The notes under the pieces: generated by a model
Told to the model about the DNA's origin: nothing
Seen by the model: only the letters and a program-made list of their open reading frames with translations
Databases searched by the model: none
Shown: in pieces, positions 27,480 through 38,482 of the stretch
How positions within the stretch are numbered: the stretch's first letter is position 1
Layout of the letters: the number at the start of each line of letters is the position of its first letter
Assembly (NCBI GenBank): GCA_903869665.1
Contig: CAIPZZ010000258.1
Location: forward strand, 1 to 41,703
DNA from: an uncultured Opitutia bacterium
GTDB taxonomy: Bacteria > Verrucomicrobiota > Verrucomicrobiia > Opitutales > Opitutaceae
Length of the DNA stretch: 41,703 nucleotides
Direction: 5' to 3'
Program-made: the position numbers and the translations under genes

Positions 27480-27960
27480 TGCCCGGGGAGGGCAATGATA
27501 ATCGCGGCAATAATGGGCGTGGCGGTCACGGTGCGGTCACGGTGGGCGGGACCGACGGGGTTGTCGAGGACGAATTTCGGACGAGGGCGAGGCGGAAGCC
27601 CACGCCGTCGTTGCGGTTGTCCCGCTCGCTTTGGTTGCGTAACGCTGAGCGAACGTCCGTCGCGCGGTTGATCCAACTGCCGCCGCGATCGATGCGGAGG
27701 GAGCCCGAGGCCGGTCCGCGCGGATTGGTCACCTCCCCACCCCGATAACGGCCAAGCCAGTCCAAGCACCATTCCCGCACGTTCCCGTGCATATCCGCCA
27801 ACCCCCACCCATTCGCCTGCTTCGTCCCCACCGGATGCGTTGTGCCTCCGCTGTTCTCCGCCGTCCATGGGAAAGCTCACGAAGTCCGTCTGAAGCGGGC
27901 CAGCCAAGGGCGGCGGCGTTTCGGTGGTCATGGTGTGGTCTGAGGCGGCTGCGCGACATT
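27480..27960 (-). pseudogene. SUMF1/formylglycine-generating-enzyme-like C-terminal remnant
   Basis: FPWTAENSGGTTHPVGTKQANGWGLADMHGNVREWCLDWLGRYRGGEVTNPRGPASGSLRIDRGGSWINRATDVRSALRNQSERDNRNDGVGFRLAL, with an in-frame TGA just upstream and no N-terminal domain. Confidence 0.7.
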
Positions 27961-28089
27961 CAGGGGCGGCTTGTCTCGCGTGGCAACGCGCAAGTGAGAA
28001 TCGGCGCCACGGTTCGGGGTCGGATCTAAGCCAGTGAAATCAGCCGTTGACAACGCGCTACGGTGGCGCAGCGTGTCGCTCCCCTTTGT

Positions 28090-28166
<77 letters not shown>

Positions 28167-28211
28167 ATTTCCCGCCGGGTGGACGCCCGGCCCGCCCGGT
28201 TTCCTTCCCCG

Positions 28212-30218
28212 ATGAATGCTAAATCCCCGCGTTTTCTCTGCGGCTTGGTGGCCGCGCTTGTGTCCGCCGCGATCTTGCGCGCACAGCCCGCCCCCGCCGC
28301 CACCCCGGTCATCCGGGTCAACGCCGCCGCGACCAAGCCGTCCAGCCCGCTGCTCTACGGGTTGATGACCGAGGAGATCAATTACTCCTACGCGGGCGGC
28401 CTCTACGCCGAGCTCATCATCAACCGCTCCTTTCAGGACAATGCGCGGAACCCCGACTATTGGTCGCTCGTGAAGGATGCCGCCGCAGCCGGATCCATCG
28501 CGCTCGACCGCACCGAGCATCTCAACGACGCGCTGCCTGTCAGCCTGCGGATTGACAACACCAGTGCCGCGCCCGGCCCGGCGCAGGGCGGGGCCGCCGG
28601 TGCGCCGCGCACCCGCCTCGGCGTCGCCAACGCCGGCTACTGGGGCATCCCGGTAAAACCATCCACGACCTATCGCGCGTCGTTCTTCGCCAAGGCCGAC
28701 AACAATTTCTCCGGCCCCGTCGCGCTTAGCCTAGAGAGCAACGACGGCGCGACCGTCTTCGCCCGCGCGCAGGTCACCGGCGTCTCCGGCGGCTGGAAAA
28801 AATATGAGGCCGTGCTGACCACTGCCGCCAACGTCAGTCCCACCGCCGCCGCGCGCTTCGTCCTCCTTACTGGCTCGCCCGGCACTGTCTGGCTCAGCCA
28901 GGTCTCGCTGTTTCCGCCGACGTGGAACAACCGCCCCAACGGCCTCCGCCCCGACCTCATGCGGCTCCTCTCGGACTTGCGGCCGACGTTCCTCCGTTTC
29001 CCCGGCGGCAACTACGTCGAGGGCAACTCGCCCGAGACGCGCTTCGACTTCAAGAAAACCATCGGCCCGGTTGAGGAGCGGCCCGGGCACATGGGGACCT
29101 GGAGCTATCGCTCCTCCGACGGCCTCGGCCTGCTGGAGTTTTTGACGTGGTGCGAGGATCTGAAAATGGAGCCCGTGCTCGCCGTTTTCGCGGGCCTGAC
29201 CCTCGGCGGCACCACGATCTCCGCCGGCCCGGCGCTCGAGCCCTACGTGCAGGACGCGCTCGACGAGATCGAATATGTCACCGGCGACGTGAGCACCAAG
29301 TGGGGCGCGCAGCGCGCGAAGGACGGCCACTCCGCGCCCTTCAAGCTGACCTACGTCGAGATCGGCAACGAGGACAACGCGCGCTCCAATTACGACGCGC
29401 GCTTCGCCCAGTTCCACGACGCCATCAAGGCGAAGCACCCGCAGCTCCAGCTCATCGCCACCCTCGCCGTCCAATCCCGCACGCCCGACCTGATTGACGA
29501 CCACCAGTATTACAACTCCGGCCAGATCACCGCCCGCCAGGCCGCCACCCGCTACGACACCGCTGACCGCAAAGGCCCCAAGATCATTTTCGGCGAATAC
29601 GCCACGCGCGGTGCCACCCCGCCCACACCCGACCTCAACAACGCCCTCGGCGACGCGGCCTTCCTGACCGGTCTGGAGCGCAACTCCGACCATGTCATCA
29701 TGTCCACCTACGCGCCGCTCTTTCTCAATGTGAATCCCGGTGCCTCCAGCTGGCCCACCGATCTCATCGGCTACGACGCGCTCAACAGCTTCGGTTCCGT
29801 CTCCTATTACGTCCAAAAAATGTTCGGCACCCACCACGGCGACACCATCTTGGCCACGACGATTGAGAACACGCCCACCGAGCGACTGACCGCCGACCGC
29901 GGCGGCAGCGCGCAACCGGCGGACGTGCCCTCGCTCTTCGCCAGCGCCACGCGCGACACCGCCAAGGGCGTGATTTACCTAAAAGTCGTCAACGGTGCCG
30001 GCACCCCGCAGCCCGTGAGTATCGAATTCAACGGCGTGAACGTCGCCGCGACCGGCGAGGCCACCGTGCTCACCTCAGCCAATCTCACCGACGTCAACTC
30101 CCTCACCGAGCCGATGAAGGTCACGCCGAAGACCGAGCCCGCCACGGGCCTCGCCGGTAAGTTCACCCGCACCTTCCCCGCTCATTCCGTCACTGTGCTG
30201 GAGCTGAAGGCGAACTGA
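28212..30218 (+). CDS. alpha-L-arabinofuranosidase (GH51), secreted
   Basis: Signal-peptide-like start; LYGLMTEEINYSYAGGLYAELIINRSFQ; RPTFLRFPGGNYVEGNSPETRFDFKKTIGP; TYVEIGNEDN; IIFGEYA. Confidence 0.93.
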   Translation: MNAKSPRFLCGLVAALVSAAILRAQPAPAATPVIRVNAAATKPSSPLLYGLMTEEINYSYAGGLYAELIINRSFQDNARNPDYWSLVKDAAAAGSIALDRTEHLNDALPVSLRIDNTSAAPGPAQGGAAGAPRTRLGVANAGYWGIPVKPSTTYRASFFAKADNNFSGPVALSLESNDGATVFARAQVTGVSGGWKKYEAVLTTAANVSPTAAARFVLLTGSPGTVWLSQVSLFPPTWNNRPNGLRPDLMRLLSDLRPTFLRFPGGNYVEGNSPETRFDFKKTIGPVEERPGHMGTWSYRSSDGLGLLEFLTWCEDLKMEPVLAVFAGLTLGGTTISAGPALEPYVQDALDEIEYVTGDVSTKWGAQRAKDGHSAPFKLTYVEIGNEDNARSNYDARFAQFHDAIKAKHPQLQLIATLAVQSRTPDLIDDHQYYNSGQITARQAATRYDTADRKGPKIIFGEYATRGATPPTPDLNNALGDAAFLTGLERNSDHVIMSTYAPLFLNVNPGASSWPTDLIGYDALNSFGSVSYYVQKMFGTHHGDTILATTIENTPTERLTADRGGSAQPADVPSLFASATRDTAKGVIYLKVVNGAGTPQPVSIEFNGVNVAATGEATVLTSANLTDVNSLTEPMKVTPKTEPATGLAGKFTRTFPAHSVTVLELKAN

Positions 30219-30242
30219 GTGAGCCTGGGGCCGGCCGCCGGC

Positions 30243-31208
30243 TCAGGCCCGCCGGCCCAGCCGCCCCAGAAGGCGTTGCAGGAGGATGAAGCCGAGCAGC
30301 AACGCGCCGATGATGATGCGCGTCCACGCCGGATCCAGCCGGCCGTCGAACCGGATAGCCGATTGGATGACGCCGAAAATCAGCAGCCCCAGCAGCGTGC
30401 CCAAGATGTTGCCGCGTCCGCCGGTGAGCAACGTGCCGCCGATGACCACGGAAGCGATCGCGTCCAGCTCAAGGCCGATGCCGTCGCGGGGGTTGCCGGA
30501 GCCGGAGTTGAGCATCAGGGCGAGGCCGGCGAGTGAGGCAAAAAAACCGTTGAGCGCATACACGCCGATGCGGGTGGAGGCGACCGGCAGGCCCATCAGC
30601 AGCGCCGACTGCTCGCTGCCACCGAGCGCGAGCAGGTTGCGCCCGAACCGGGTAAAGTGCCCGATGACCCCACCAGCCACCAAGACCGCCAGTAGCACCA
30701 CGGCGGATAGCTTGAGCGCGGCGGTTTCACCCAAAGGCCAGTCCCAGAGGGTGAGTTTGGTGAGCGCAGGGTGGGAGAGTCCGGTCGGGTCGGTGCTGAT
30801 CCAATACGCCGAACCGCGCATCAAAAACATGCCGGCCAAGGTGATCAAAAACGCCGGCTGCCGGAAATAATGGATGAGCGCGCCCATTCCGGCACCCAAC
30901 ACCGTGCCGACGCCCAACGCCAAGGCGGCGGCCAAGACGGGCGGGACACCTTTCTTTTCCACCAGCGTGGCGACCAGAATTGAGGTGAAGCCGACGACCG
31001 CGCCGACGGAGAGATCAATCCCGCCCGAAAAAATTACCAAGGTCATGCCGGTGGCAGCGATGCCTAGCGCGGCGTTGTCGGTGAACAAATCCGCCGCGAC
31101 GCCGAGCGAAAAAAAGTGGTCGTAGTTGAGTCCCGCCGCGACATAGAGCACCGCAAGCACGGCGGCGGTCACGATGAGGGGCAGGCGGCGTTGAAGGGCG
31201 GGTTTCAT
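30243..31208 (-). CDS. yjfF: sugar ABC transporter permease (YjfF-like)
   Basis: TGMTLVIFSGGIDLSVGAVVGFTSILVATL; IASVVIGGTLLTGGRGNILGTLLGLLIFGVIQ. Confidence 0.85.
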   Translation of the reverse strand: MKPALQRRLPLIVTAAVLAVLYVAAGLNYDHFFSLGVAADLFTDNAALGIAATGMTLVIFSGGIDLSVGAVVGFTSILVATLVEKKGVPPVLAAALALGVGTVLGAGMGALIHYFRQPAFLITLAGMFLMRGSAYWISTDPTGLSHPALTKLTLWDWPLGETAALKLSAVVLLAVLVAGGVIGHFTRFGRNLLALGGSEQSALLMGLPVASTRIGVYALNGFFASLAGLALMLNSGSGNPRDGIGLELDAIASVVIGGTLLTGGRGNILGTLLGLLIFGVIQSAIRFDGRLDPAWTRIIIGALLLGFILLQRLLGRLGRRA

Positions 31209-32215
31209 GCGACCTCCTTTTTGGGCAGCAGTCCGCGCAGCCAGCGACCAGCGCGGTCAGATTGGAGCACACAAACGACGAGGATGAGGATGGCCTTCGG
31301 CACGGACGCGACGGGCGGTGGCACGCCGAGAAACACGAGGGTGGGAGACAGGGTTTGCAGCAACAGCACGCCGGCAAAGGTGCCCGCCAGCGTGAAGCGT
31401 CCGCCATTGAGCGCGGTGCCGCCCACGACCACGGCGAAGATGGCGTCGAGCTCCATGTTTTCGCCCGAGCGGTAGGGGTCGGCGGCGCCGATGTTGGCCG
31501 CGTCCATCGCGCCGGCCAGCGCGGCACACAGGCCGCACAGCAGGTAGGCGAGGCATTTCATGCGGGCGGTGGCGAGTCCGGCGAAGCGGCTGGCGACGGG
31601 ATTGTCGCCGACGGCCTCGATGAACAAGCCGGCGGCGGTGCGGCGCAGGGCGGCCTGGGCGACGAGATAAAGCAGGCCGGCCAAGATGGCCGCGAAGGGC
31701 AGCCCGAGCAGGAAGCCTTTGCCCAGATACTCAAACCCGGGATGCTTGATCAGGAGCACATCGCCATGGGCCACAAACTGCGCGATACCACGGCCGCTCA
31801 CCATCAAGATGAGCGTGGCCACAATGGGTTGGACCCCGGCGTAGGCGACGAGGATGCCGTTGAGCAGGCCGGCCAGCGCGCCGGCACCAAGCGTGGCGGC
31901 GAGCACTAGCGGCAGCGACGTGTGGCCGCTGGTGATGCACAGTCCGGCCGTGGCACCGGCCACAGCCATGACGGAGCCGACGGAGAGATCCACGCCGCCG
32001 GTGGCGATGACCAGCGTCATGCCGAGGGCGACGACAAAGGTGCGGGCACCTTGGTTGAAAATATCCACCGGCGCGCCGAAGAGGTGTCCCTCCAGCACGC
32101 CAATTTTCAAGAAATCGGGATTGTGGATAAGATTGACGACCAGCAGCAGGGCGAGGCCGGCCAGTGGCCAGACCACCGGCGAGCGCAAAAAACGTTGGAG
32201 GCGCGAATCAATCAT
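31205..32215 (-). CDS. ytfT: sugar ABC transporter permease (YtfT-like)
   Basis: LGMTLVIATGGVDLSVGSVMAVAGATAGL; DAIFAVVVGGTALNGGRFTLAGTFAGVLLLQTL. Confidence 0.85.
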   Translation of the reverse strand: MIDSRLQRFLRSPVVWPLAGLALLLVVNLIHNPDFLKIGVLEGHLFGAPVDIFNQGARTFVVALGMTLVIATGGVDLSVGSVMAVAGATAGLCITSGHTSLPLVLAATLGAGALAGLLNGILVAYAGVQPIVATLILMVSGRGIAQFVAHGDVLLIKHPGFEYLGKGFLLGLPFAAILAGLLYLVAQAALRRTAAGLFIEAVGDNPVASRFAGLATARMKCLAYLLCGLCAALAGAMDAANIGAADPYRSGENMELDAIFAVVVGGTALNGGRFTLAGTFAGVLLLQTLSPTLVFLGVPPPVASVPKAILILVVCVLQSDRAGRWLRGLLPKKEVA

Positions 32216-33728
32216 GGGCTTGGTGGCCGCCGGCCATGGCTTGCATCACGCGCGGCGCGTTGAGGTCGGTGCCGGTGAACTCGGCGGCGTGGCGGCGCTC
32301 ACGCAGCACGACGACGCGCGTGCTGTTGCGCACGATCTCGTCGAGTTCCGAGGAGATAAACAGCACCGACACGCCGTCGGCGCACAACTGGGCGACGAGC
32401 GCCTCGATCTCTGCCTTCGCGCCGATGTCAATGCCGCGGGTGGGCTCGTCGAGGATGATCAGCGCCGGGCGGGTGGCGAGCCAACGAGCGAGCAGGACTT
32501 TCTGCTGGTTGCCGCCGGAGAGATTTTTAATCGGGGTCTCGGGGCTGGCGGTCTTGATGCGGAGGGCGCGGATGTAGTGGTCGCAGAGTTTGTCCTGCTC
32601 CGCGCGGGAGAGCGGGCGGGTGGCGCCTTGCCGGGCTTGCAGGGCCACGATGAGATTTTCACGCACGGAGAGATTGGGCAAAATACCCTCGTGCTTGCGG
32701 TCCTCGGAGCAGAAGGCGAGGCCGGCGGCGATGGCTTCGCGGGGTGAGTGCAGGCCCACGCTCTTGCCGTCGCGGGTCAGCTCGCCGCTGTCGCGCTGAT
32801 CAATGCCAAAGAGCAGGCGGGCGGTCTCGGTGCGGCCGGAACCGAGCAGGCCGGCGAGGCCGAGGATTTCGCCTTGGCGGATTTCGAGGTCGAGCGGGTG
32901 CAGGGCGCCTTGGCGCGACAGGCCCCGGGCGGCGAGCAGCGGCGCGCCCGTCGGAGTCTGGGTTGCGGTGCCGCCGGTGGCGTGCGTGGCCTCCGCGATG
33001 TCGCGGCCCAGCATTTTGCCCACCAACGCGAGGCGCGGCAGTTCCGCCGTGAGGTATTCGCCGACGAGGGCGCCGTTGCGCAGCACGGTGATACGGTCGC
33101 TCACCGCATAGACTTGGTCGAGGAAGTGAGTGACGAACACGATACCCAGGCCCTCGCCACGCAGCCGGCGCATGATGGCGAAGAGGTCGCCCACTTCCTT
33201 TTCATCGAGACTGGCGGTTGGCTCGTCGAGGATGAGCAGACGTGCCTTGAGGTCGAGGGCGCGGGCGATGGCGACCATCTGCTGCAAAGCGACGGACAGG
33301 CTGCCCAGCTCCGCATCCACATCGAGTTCAAGCCCGAGCCGCGCCAGCGCGGTGCGGGCGTGGCGGCGGACGGCGGGCCAGTTGACGAAACCGCCTTTGC
33401 CGGGTTGGCGGCCGAGGCAGAGGTTTTCCGCGATGGAGAGCGAGGTGACGAGGTTGACCTCTTGGTAAACGGTGCTGATGCCGCACTGCTCGGCCTCCTT
33501 GGGCGAGGCGGGGCGGACCAGTTCGCCTTTGAGGCGGATTTCGCCCGCGTCGGCAGGATACACGCCGGTGAGAACCTTGATGAGGGTGGACTTGCCCGCG
33601 CCGTTTTCACCGAGCAAGGCGTGGATCTCGCCGGCCAGCACGGTCAAATCCACGCCAGCCAGCGCGGTGACACCGGGGAACTTTTTCCCGATGCCGCGGA
33701 GGGCGAGGAGTGGCGGAGGCTGGCTCAT
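32208..33728 (-). CDS. ytfR: sugar ABC transporter ATP-binding protein (YtfR-like, two NBDs)
   Basis: LLGENGAGKSTLIKVLTGVYPADAGEI; LILDEPTASLDEKEV; NLSGGNQQKVLLARWLATRPALIILDEPTRGIDIGAK. Confidence 0.93.
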   Translation of the reverse strand: MSQPPPLLALRGIGKKFPGVTALAGVDLTVLAGEIHALLGENGAGKSTLIKVLTGVYPADAGEIRLKGELVRPASPKEAEQCGISTVYQEVNLVTSLSIAENLCLGRQPGKGGFVNWPAVRRHARTALARLGLELDVDAELGSLSVALQQMVAIARALDLKARLLILDEPTASLDEKEVGDLFAIMRRLRGEGLGIVFVTHFLDQVYAVSDRITVLRNGALVGEYLTAELPRLALVGKMLGRDIAEATHATGGTATQTPTGAPLLAARGLSRQGALHPLDLEIRQGEILGLAGLLGSGRTETARLLFGIDQRDSGELTRDGKSVGLHSPREAIAAGLAFCSEDRKHEGILPNLSVRENLIVALQARQGATRPLSRAEQDKLCDHYIRALRIKTASPETPIKNLSGGNQQKVLLARWLATRPALIILDEPTRGIDIGAKAEIEALVAQLCADGVSVLFISSELDEIVRNSTRVVVLRERRHAAEFTGTDLNAPRVMQAMAGGHQAHD

Positions 33729-33833
33729 GGAGCTGTCACGGAAGTGGCGAGGATGAAGCGAGGCAAGCGCGCACCGTCGGGCTGGCCGTCATTCGCTCGT
33801 GCCGCCGGGCGCTCCGGGCGTGCAGCGACGACA

Positions 33834-33862
33834 ATAAAAAAGGCCCGACACGTGGTCGGGCC
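33834..33862 (-). terminator. stem-loop with U-tract between substrate-binding and ATPase genes
   Basis: Minus strand GGCCCGAC-CACGT-GTCGGGCC followed by TTTTTTATTG. Confidence 0.75.
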
Positions 33863-33885
33863 CGAAGTAAAGCAGGGTGGGGCGC

Positions 33886-34845
33886 TCAGTATTGGCGCGT
33901 CGGAACGGCGGCGGTCGCGTTGGTCGAGTCGAAGAGTTCGTCCTTGTTGGAGGAAAACTTCGGCACGGTCTCGCCTTTCAGGATCTTCTCGACGGTGTCG
34001 TAGATCTTGGGGCCGAAGAGCGGGTTGCACTCGACGGTGCAGTTGATCTTGCCGGCGGCGACCGCCTGCACGGCCTCCTTGATGGCATCAATCGTGACGA
34101 TGAGGATGTCCTTGCCGGGTTTCAGGCCGGCTTCCTCAATGGCTTGGATGGCACCAAGGGCCATGTCGTCGTTGTGGGCGTAGAGGATCTGGATGTTTTT
34201 GCCGTGCTTTTTGAGCAGGGCTTCCATGACGGTCTTGCCTTCCGCGCGGCGGAAGTTGCCGGTCTGCGAGTCGAGCATCTTGAACTCGGGATGTTTGGCT
34301 AGTCCGTCGGCGAAGGCCTTCTTGCGGTCGTTGGCGGCGGCGGAGCCCGGTTCGCCTTGAAGCTCGACAATGTTCACGCGGCCACCGGCATTCTTGGCGA
34401 GCCACTCGACGGCCATGCGGCCTTCCTCATAGAAGTCAGAGCCGATGAAGGCGGTGAAAAGGGAATCGTCGGCGACCTTCACCTTGCGGTCCATGATGAC
34501 GACAGGGATCTTGGCCTTCTTCGCGTCGGCCAGCACCGGCTCCCAGCCAGTTTCAACAATGGGCGCGATCACGATGGCGTCCACGCGCTGGGCGATGAAG
34601 GAGCGCACCGCGGCGAGCTGGTTCTCCTGCTTGCTCTGGCCGTCGGAGAACTTGAGGTTGATGCCGCGCTGGGCGGCCTCGTCCTTGAGGGACTTGGTGT
34701 TGGCGGTGCGCCAAGCACTTTCCGCCCCGGTTTGGGCGAAGCCCACCGTGATGGGTTTTTTCGGCGCATCGGCGGCGCGAAGGCTGAGCAGACCGGTAAG
34801 AGCCACGATAGCGGCGACCGGGAGGAATTTGAGGAGGTTTTTCAT
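33886..34845 (-). CDS. ytfQ: sugar ABC transporter substrate-binding protein (YtfQ-like)
   Basis: MKNLLKFLPVAAIVALTGLLSLRAADAPKKPITVGFAQTGAESAWRTANTKSLKDEA; periplasmic binding protein pattern; start corrected from 34980 to 34845. Confidence 0.92.
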   Translation of the reverse strand: MKNLLKFLPVAAIVALTGLLSLRAADAPKKPITVGFAQTGAESAWRTANTKSLKDEAAQRGINLKFSDGQSKQENQLAAVRSFIAQRVDAIVIAPIVETGWEPVLADAKKAKIPVVIMDRKVKVADDSLFTAFIGSDFYEEGRMAVEWLAKNAGGRVNIVELQGEPGSAAANDRKKAFADGLAKHPEFKMLDSQTGNFRRAEGKTVMEALLKKHGKNIQILYAHNDDMALGAIQAIEEAGLKPGKDILIVTIDAIKEAVQAVAAGKINCTVECNPLFGPKIYDTVEKILKGETVPKFSSNKDELFDSTNATAAVPTRQY

Positions 34846-35073
34846 AGGGGTGAAAGATTTACAAACTGACATCGTGAGACCCAAAGTCGAGCCTTCAGTA
34901 AGGATGCCCAGCCAAATGTTCCAAAAGTTATGAGTGAAGCCCTTTTGCCATCCAAAGTGCAAAGATGCGTGAGGGGGCAAGCCGAAGGAGCAATTTGCTC
35001 GGCCGGCGGGCTTGTCCGGCCGGTGGACGCAGGTCCAGCGCGGTTAGCAGCATTTAGCGACCGGCCTCGCCGA

Positions 35074-35784
35074 CTAGCAGCCGGCTCCCGTCTGGCCGTA
35101 GTAGGCCCCCGGCCCGTGTTTGCGCTTGAAGTGTTTGTTGAGGAGTGCGGGCTCGATGGTTTTGAGTTTCGGCTCTAGCGACAGCGACATCAGCGCCATG
35201 TGGGCGATGCACTCGACGGCGACGGCGACCTCGACGGCTTTGGCGACATTCTTGCCCCAAGTGAACGGCGCGTGGCGGTTGACCAGCACGGCGGGAAAGT
35301 CGGCGGGGTCGAGTTTGCCCTGATGGAAACGCTCCACGATGACGTTGCCCGTCTCCCACTCGTAGGCCCCGCCGCCGATTTCCTTGGCGGTCATTTTCCG
35401 GGTGACGGGGATGTCGCCATAAAAATAGTCGGCATGCGTGGTGCCGAAAATCGGGATCTCGCGGCCGGCCTGGGCGAAGCTGGTGGCGTGGGAGCTATGC
35501 GTATGCACGACGCCGCCGATGTCCTTAAAAGCGAGCAAAAGCCGGCGGTGGGTGGGAGTATCGGAGGAGGGATTGAGCTTACCTTCAATCTTCCGGCCTT
35601 CGAGATCAATCAGCACCATGTCGGCGGGCTTGAGGTCCGCATAGGCGACGCCGCTGGGCTTGATGGCGAAAATACCGCGCGCGCGATCAATCGCGCTGGC
35701 GTTGCCGAAGGTCAGGTTGATGAGGCCGTGTCGCGGCAGAGCGAGATTGGCCTCGTAGGCCTCGCGTTTGAGCTCTTGGAGCAT
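35074..35784 (-). CDS. araD: L-ribulose-5-phosphate 4-epimerase
   Basis: MLQELKREAYEANLALPRHGLINLTFGNASAIDR...GGVVHTHSSHATSFAQAGREIPIFGTTHADYFYGDIPVTR; start corrected to 35784. Confidence 0.95.
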   Translation of the reverse strand: MLQELKREAYEANLALPRHGLINLTFGNASAIDRARGIFAIKPSGVAYADLKPADMVLIDLEGRKIEGKLNPSSDTPTHRRLLLAFKDIGGVVHTHSSHATSFAQAGREIPIFGTTHADYFYGDIPVTRKMTAKEIGGGAYEWETGNVIVERFHQGKLDPADFPAVLVNRHAPFTWGKNVAKAVEVAVAVECIAHMALMSLSLEPKLKTIEPALLNKHFKRKHGPGAYYGQTGAGC

Positions 35785-35795
35785 GGTGGATGGAA

Positions 35796-35880
35796 AAATC
35801 GTTCTCTTAATCTTTCTCGTAATCGTTCTCTTAGGGCTTGGTTGAGGGAGAAAGATTAAGATTACGAGAAAGAGAACGAG
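35796..35880. repeat. GAGAACGATTAC-type degenerate inverted repeat, copy 3
   Basis: aatcgttctcttaatctttctcgtaatcgttctctta ... gagaaagattaagattacgagaaagagaacgag. Confidence 0.85.
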
Positions 35881-35882
35881 GG

Positions 35883-37391
35883 TCAGGCGCGGATGCCTTG
35901 GGCGAGATGGTAATACACCTCGTTGTTGCGGAGATCCTGCTTGAGCGCGGGGAGCGTTGTATCGTCGTTGATGACGACGGTCTCGATGCCGGCGATCGTG
36001 GCGAAGTCCTCGAGCATCTCGGTGGTAACCGAGTAGCTGTAGCCCGTGTGGTGGGCGCCGCCGGCGTAGATCCACGCGGCGCAGGCGGTCTTGAAGTCGG
36101 GTTTGCACTCCCAGACGGCGCGGGCGACGGGGAGCTTCGGCATGGCGGGAACCTTCACGGCTTTCACCTCGTTGACGAGCAGGCGGAAACGGTTGCCGAG
36201 ATCGATCAGCGAGGCGTTGAGGGCGTCGCCAGTGGCGGCGTCGAACACGAAGCGCACGGGGTCTTCTTTGCCGCCGATACCGAGCGGGTGAATCTCGACC
36301 TTGGGTTTGCTGGCCGCGATGGTCGGGCAAATCTCGAGCATGTGCGCGCCAAGGACTTGGTGGCCCTTGGGCGAGAGGTGGTAGGTGTAGTCTTCCATGA
36401 ACGAGGTGCCGCCGGGCAGTCCGACGTTCATCACTTTCATGGCGCGGACGAGTGCGGCGGTCTTCCAGTCGCCCTCGCCACCGAAGCCGTAGCCCGCCGC
36501 CATCTGGCGCTGGGTGGCCATGCCGGGGAGCTGGCGCAGGCCGTGCAGATCCTCGAAGGTGTCCGTGAAACCCTTGTAGCCGCCGTCGGCGAGGAACTTC
36601 GCCAGCGCGAGGTCGAGCCGGGCGCTGTAACGCAGCTCATCGTGGCGCTTGCCGCCTTTTTTCAGGACGGGGGCAACGGCATACTGCTTCTCGTAGTCGG
36701 CGCAAAGGGCGGAGATGTCGGACTCCTTGACCGCTTTGACGACCTCGACGAGATCGCCGACGCCGTGCGTGTTGACGGCGAAGCCCAGCTTCATCTCGGC
36801 GGAAACCTTGTCGCCCTCGGTGACGGCGACTTGGCGCATGTTGTCGCCAAAGCGCACGAACTTCGCGCCCTGCCAATCGTGCCAAGCACGGGCGGCACGC
36901 TGCCAGGCACCGATGCGTTCGTGCACCTCGGGGTCGGACCAATGGCCGACGACCACCTTGCGGCCGAGGCGCATGCGCGTGTGGATGAACCCGGCCTCGC
37001 GGTCGCCGTGGGCGGCTTGGTTGAGGTTCATGAAGTCCATGTCAATCGTGCCCCACGGTAGGTCGCGGTTGAACTGGGTGTGCAGATGCAGGAAAGGCTT
37101 CTTCAGCACGTTGAGGCCGCGAATCCACATCTTGGACGGCGAGAATGTGTGCATCCACAGGACGAGGCCGGCGCAGTTGGCGTCGTTGTTGGCCTCGAGC
37201 ATGACGTTGGTGATCTCGTCTGGCGTGGTGAGCAGGGCTTTGAAGACGGTCTTCAACGGCAGCTGCTTCGACGCGGCCAGCGAGTCGGCGACGTGTTTGG
37301 CATTGGCGGCGACCTGCTTGAGCGGGCCGGGGCCGTAGAGGTGCTGCGAACCGCAGACGAACCAGATTTCGGGGGAGGCGAGGAGTTTCAT
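35883..37391 (-). CDS. araA: L-arabinose isomerase
   Basis: [38 protein letters not shown]...[12 protein letters not shown]-type region [20 protein letters not shown]; start corrected to 37391. Confidence 0.96.
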   Translation of the reverse strand: MKLLASPEIWFVCGSQHLYGPGPLKQVAANAKHVADSLAASKQLPLKTVFKALLTTPDEITNVMLEANNDANCAGLVLWMHTFSPSKMWIRGLNVLKKPFLHLHTQFNRDLPWGTIDMDFMNLNQAAHGDREAGFIHTRMRLGRKVVVGHWSDPEVHERIGAWQRAARAWHDWQGAKFVRFGDNMRQVAVTEGDKVSAEMKLGFAVNTHGVGDLVEVVKAVKESDISALCADYEKQYAVAPVLKKGGKRHDELRYSARLDLALAKFLADGGYKGFTDTFEDLHGLRQLPGMATQRQMAAGYGFGGEGDWKTAALVRAMKVMNVGLPGGTSFMEDYTYHLSPKGHQVLGAHMLEICPTIAASKPKVEIHPLGIGGKEDPVRFVFDAATGDALNASLIDLGNRFRLLVNEVKAVKVPAMPKLPVARAVWECKPDFKTACAAWIYAGGAHHTGYSYSVTTEMLEDFATIAGIETVVINDDTTLPALKQDLRNNEVYYHLAQGIRA

Positions 37392-37708
37392 AGGAAAATG
37401 GGAGCCGCCGTTGGCGGCGATGGACACAGATTTGTTTCCCGCTCGCTGCCCTCCGTGGCAAGCGCATTCAGCCCCGCGCGCTCCGTCCCCGGGCACCAAG
37501 CCGCGCGGATGGCGCACGTTCGCCCTGCACGCAAACGGGGCTTGTGCCGCAACTCCCGTCGGGCAAATTCGCCGTCCATGGCCCGCCGCCCATCGCTCCG
37601 CGCCCGGTGTCACTCCGCCCGTTTCGCGCGGAGGAGCCATTCGTTGGGTCGGGGTAAAAGCGACGTGGTAACGCTTGTTTTGAAAGGCTGCAGACCGGAC
37701 TTGACTCC

Positions 37709-38482
37709 ATGAAAAGCGAGAAACAAAGCACTGCCTTAATCGTCCCATGCTACATAAAGTCGCAGTGGGACATTGAGTGCCTTGTTAGATTGTGCGGTAG
37801 CATCCAGCGGCAATCGCAGCCTTTCGATAAGGTCTATCTGGTGGATGACGCGAGCCCGCTAAAATATGAGGTTCACCCCAATTTTATTGAGCACATTTTT
37901 CTCGGCGAGAATGGTGGACCAGCGAGAGCCAGAAACGTCGCGATAAACAAGGCAATCAGTTCGGGCGCGCAATACCTTATGTTCACCGACCACGATTGCA
38001 TTTTAGACCCGAACTGGAACAAGGAGATGTCTTCATTTCTGGCGGCCACAGAGTTTGGAGCCGTCGGCGGCATGACTTATTCGTGGGGAAAAACACTGCT
38101 CGACCGCTATCACGATCTCAATGGGACGCTGGCGGGCAAATGGCTGCTGCCCGAGCGGAAAGAGCTGTGGTATATGCCCTCGCTCAACTTCGGAATGAAA
38201 AGGCAGGTCGCGGAACAATTCCCGTTCGACGAAAGATTCCCGACGGCGGCGGGAGAAGACGTGGATGTTTGCCTGCGCCTGCGCAGCAAATACAAGATCG
38301 GCTTTTGCGAACGCGCGAAGCTGTGGCACGACTACGGCTACAAAAACTCCGTTTCCGGCTTCAGCAAATTTCTCAAGCTGTTTAAAAAATACAAAAGCTC
38401 CAGTGCGACGGTTTACGAAGGGCACACGGTATTGATGTGGGATGCATCGGAATCCATCTACGAAGGAAACATGAAACCATGA
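37709..38482 (+). CDS. GT2-family glycosyltransferase
   Basis: [43 protein letters not shown]...[38 protein letters not shown]. Confidence 0.9.
   Translation: MKSEKQSTALIVPCYIKSQWDIECLVRLCGSIQRQSQPFDKVYLVDDASPLKYEVHPNFIEHIFLGENGGPARARNVAINKAISSGAQYLMFTDHDCILDPNWNKEMSSFLAATEFGAVGGMTYSWGKTLLDRYHDLNGTLAGKWLLPERKELWYMPSLNFGMKRQVAEQFPFDERFPTAAGEDVDVCLRLRSKYKIGFCERAKLWHDYGYKNSVSGFSKFLKLFKKYKSSSATVYEGHTVLMWDASESIYEGNMKP

Noticed and set aside
28731-29915. 394-aa minus-strand ORF
   Set aside because: Antisense to the GH51 gene; biased composition and no family signature.
35785-36330. Extended N-terminus of the araD ORF
   Set aside because: The extra N-terminal part is antisense-phase araA sequence plus the intergenic repeat; the true AraD start is MLQELKREAY at 35784.
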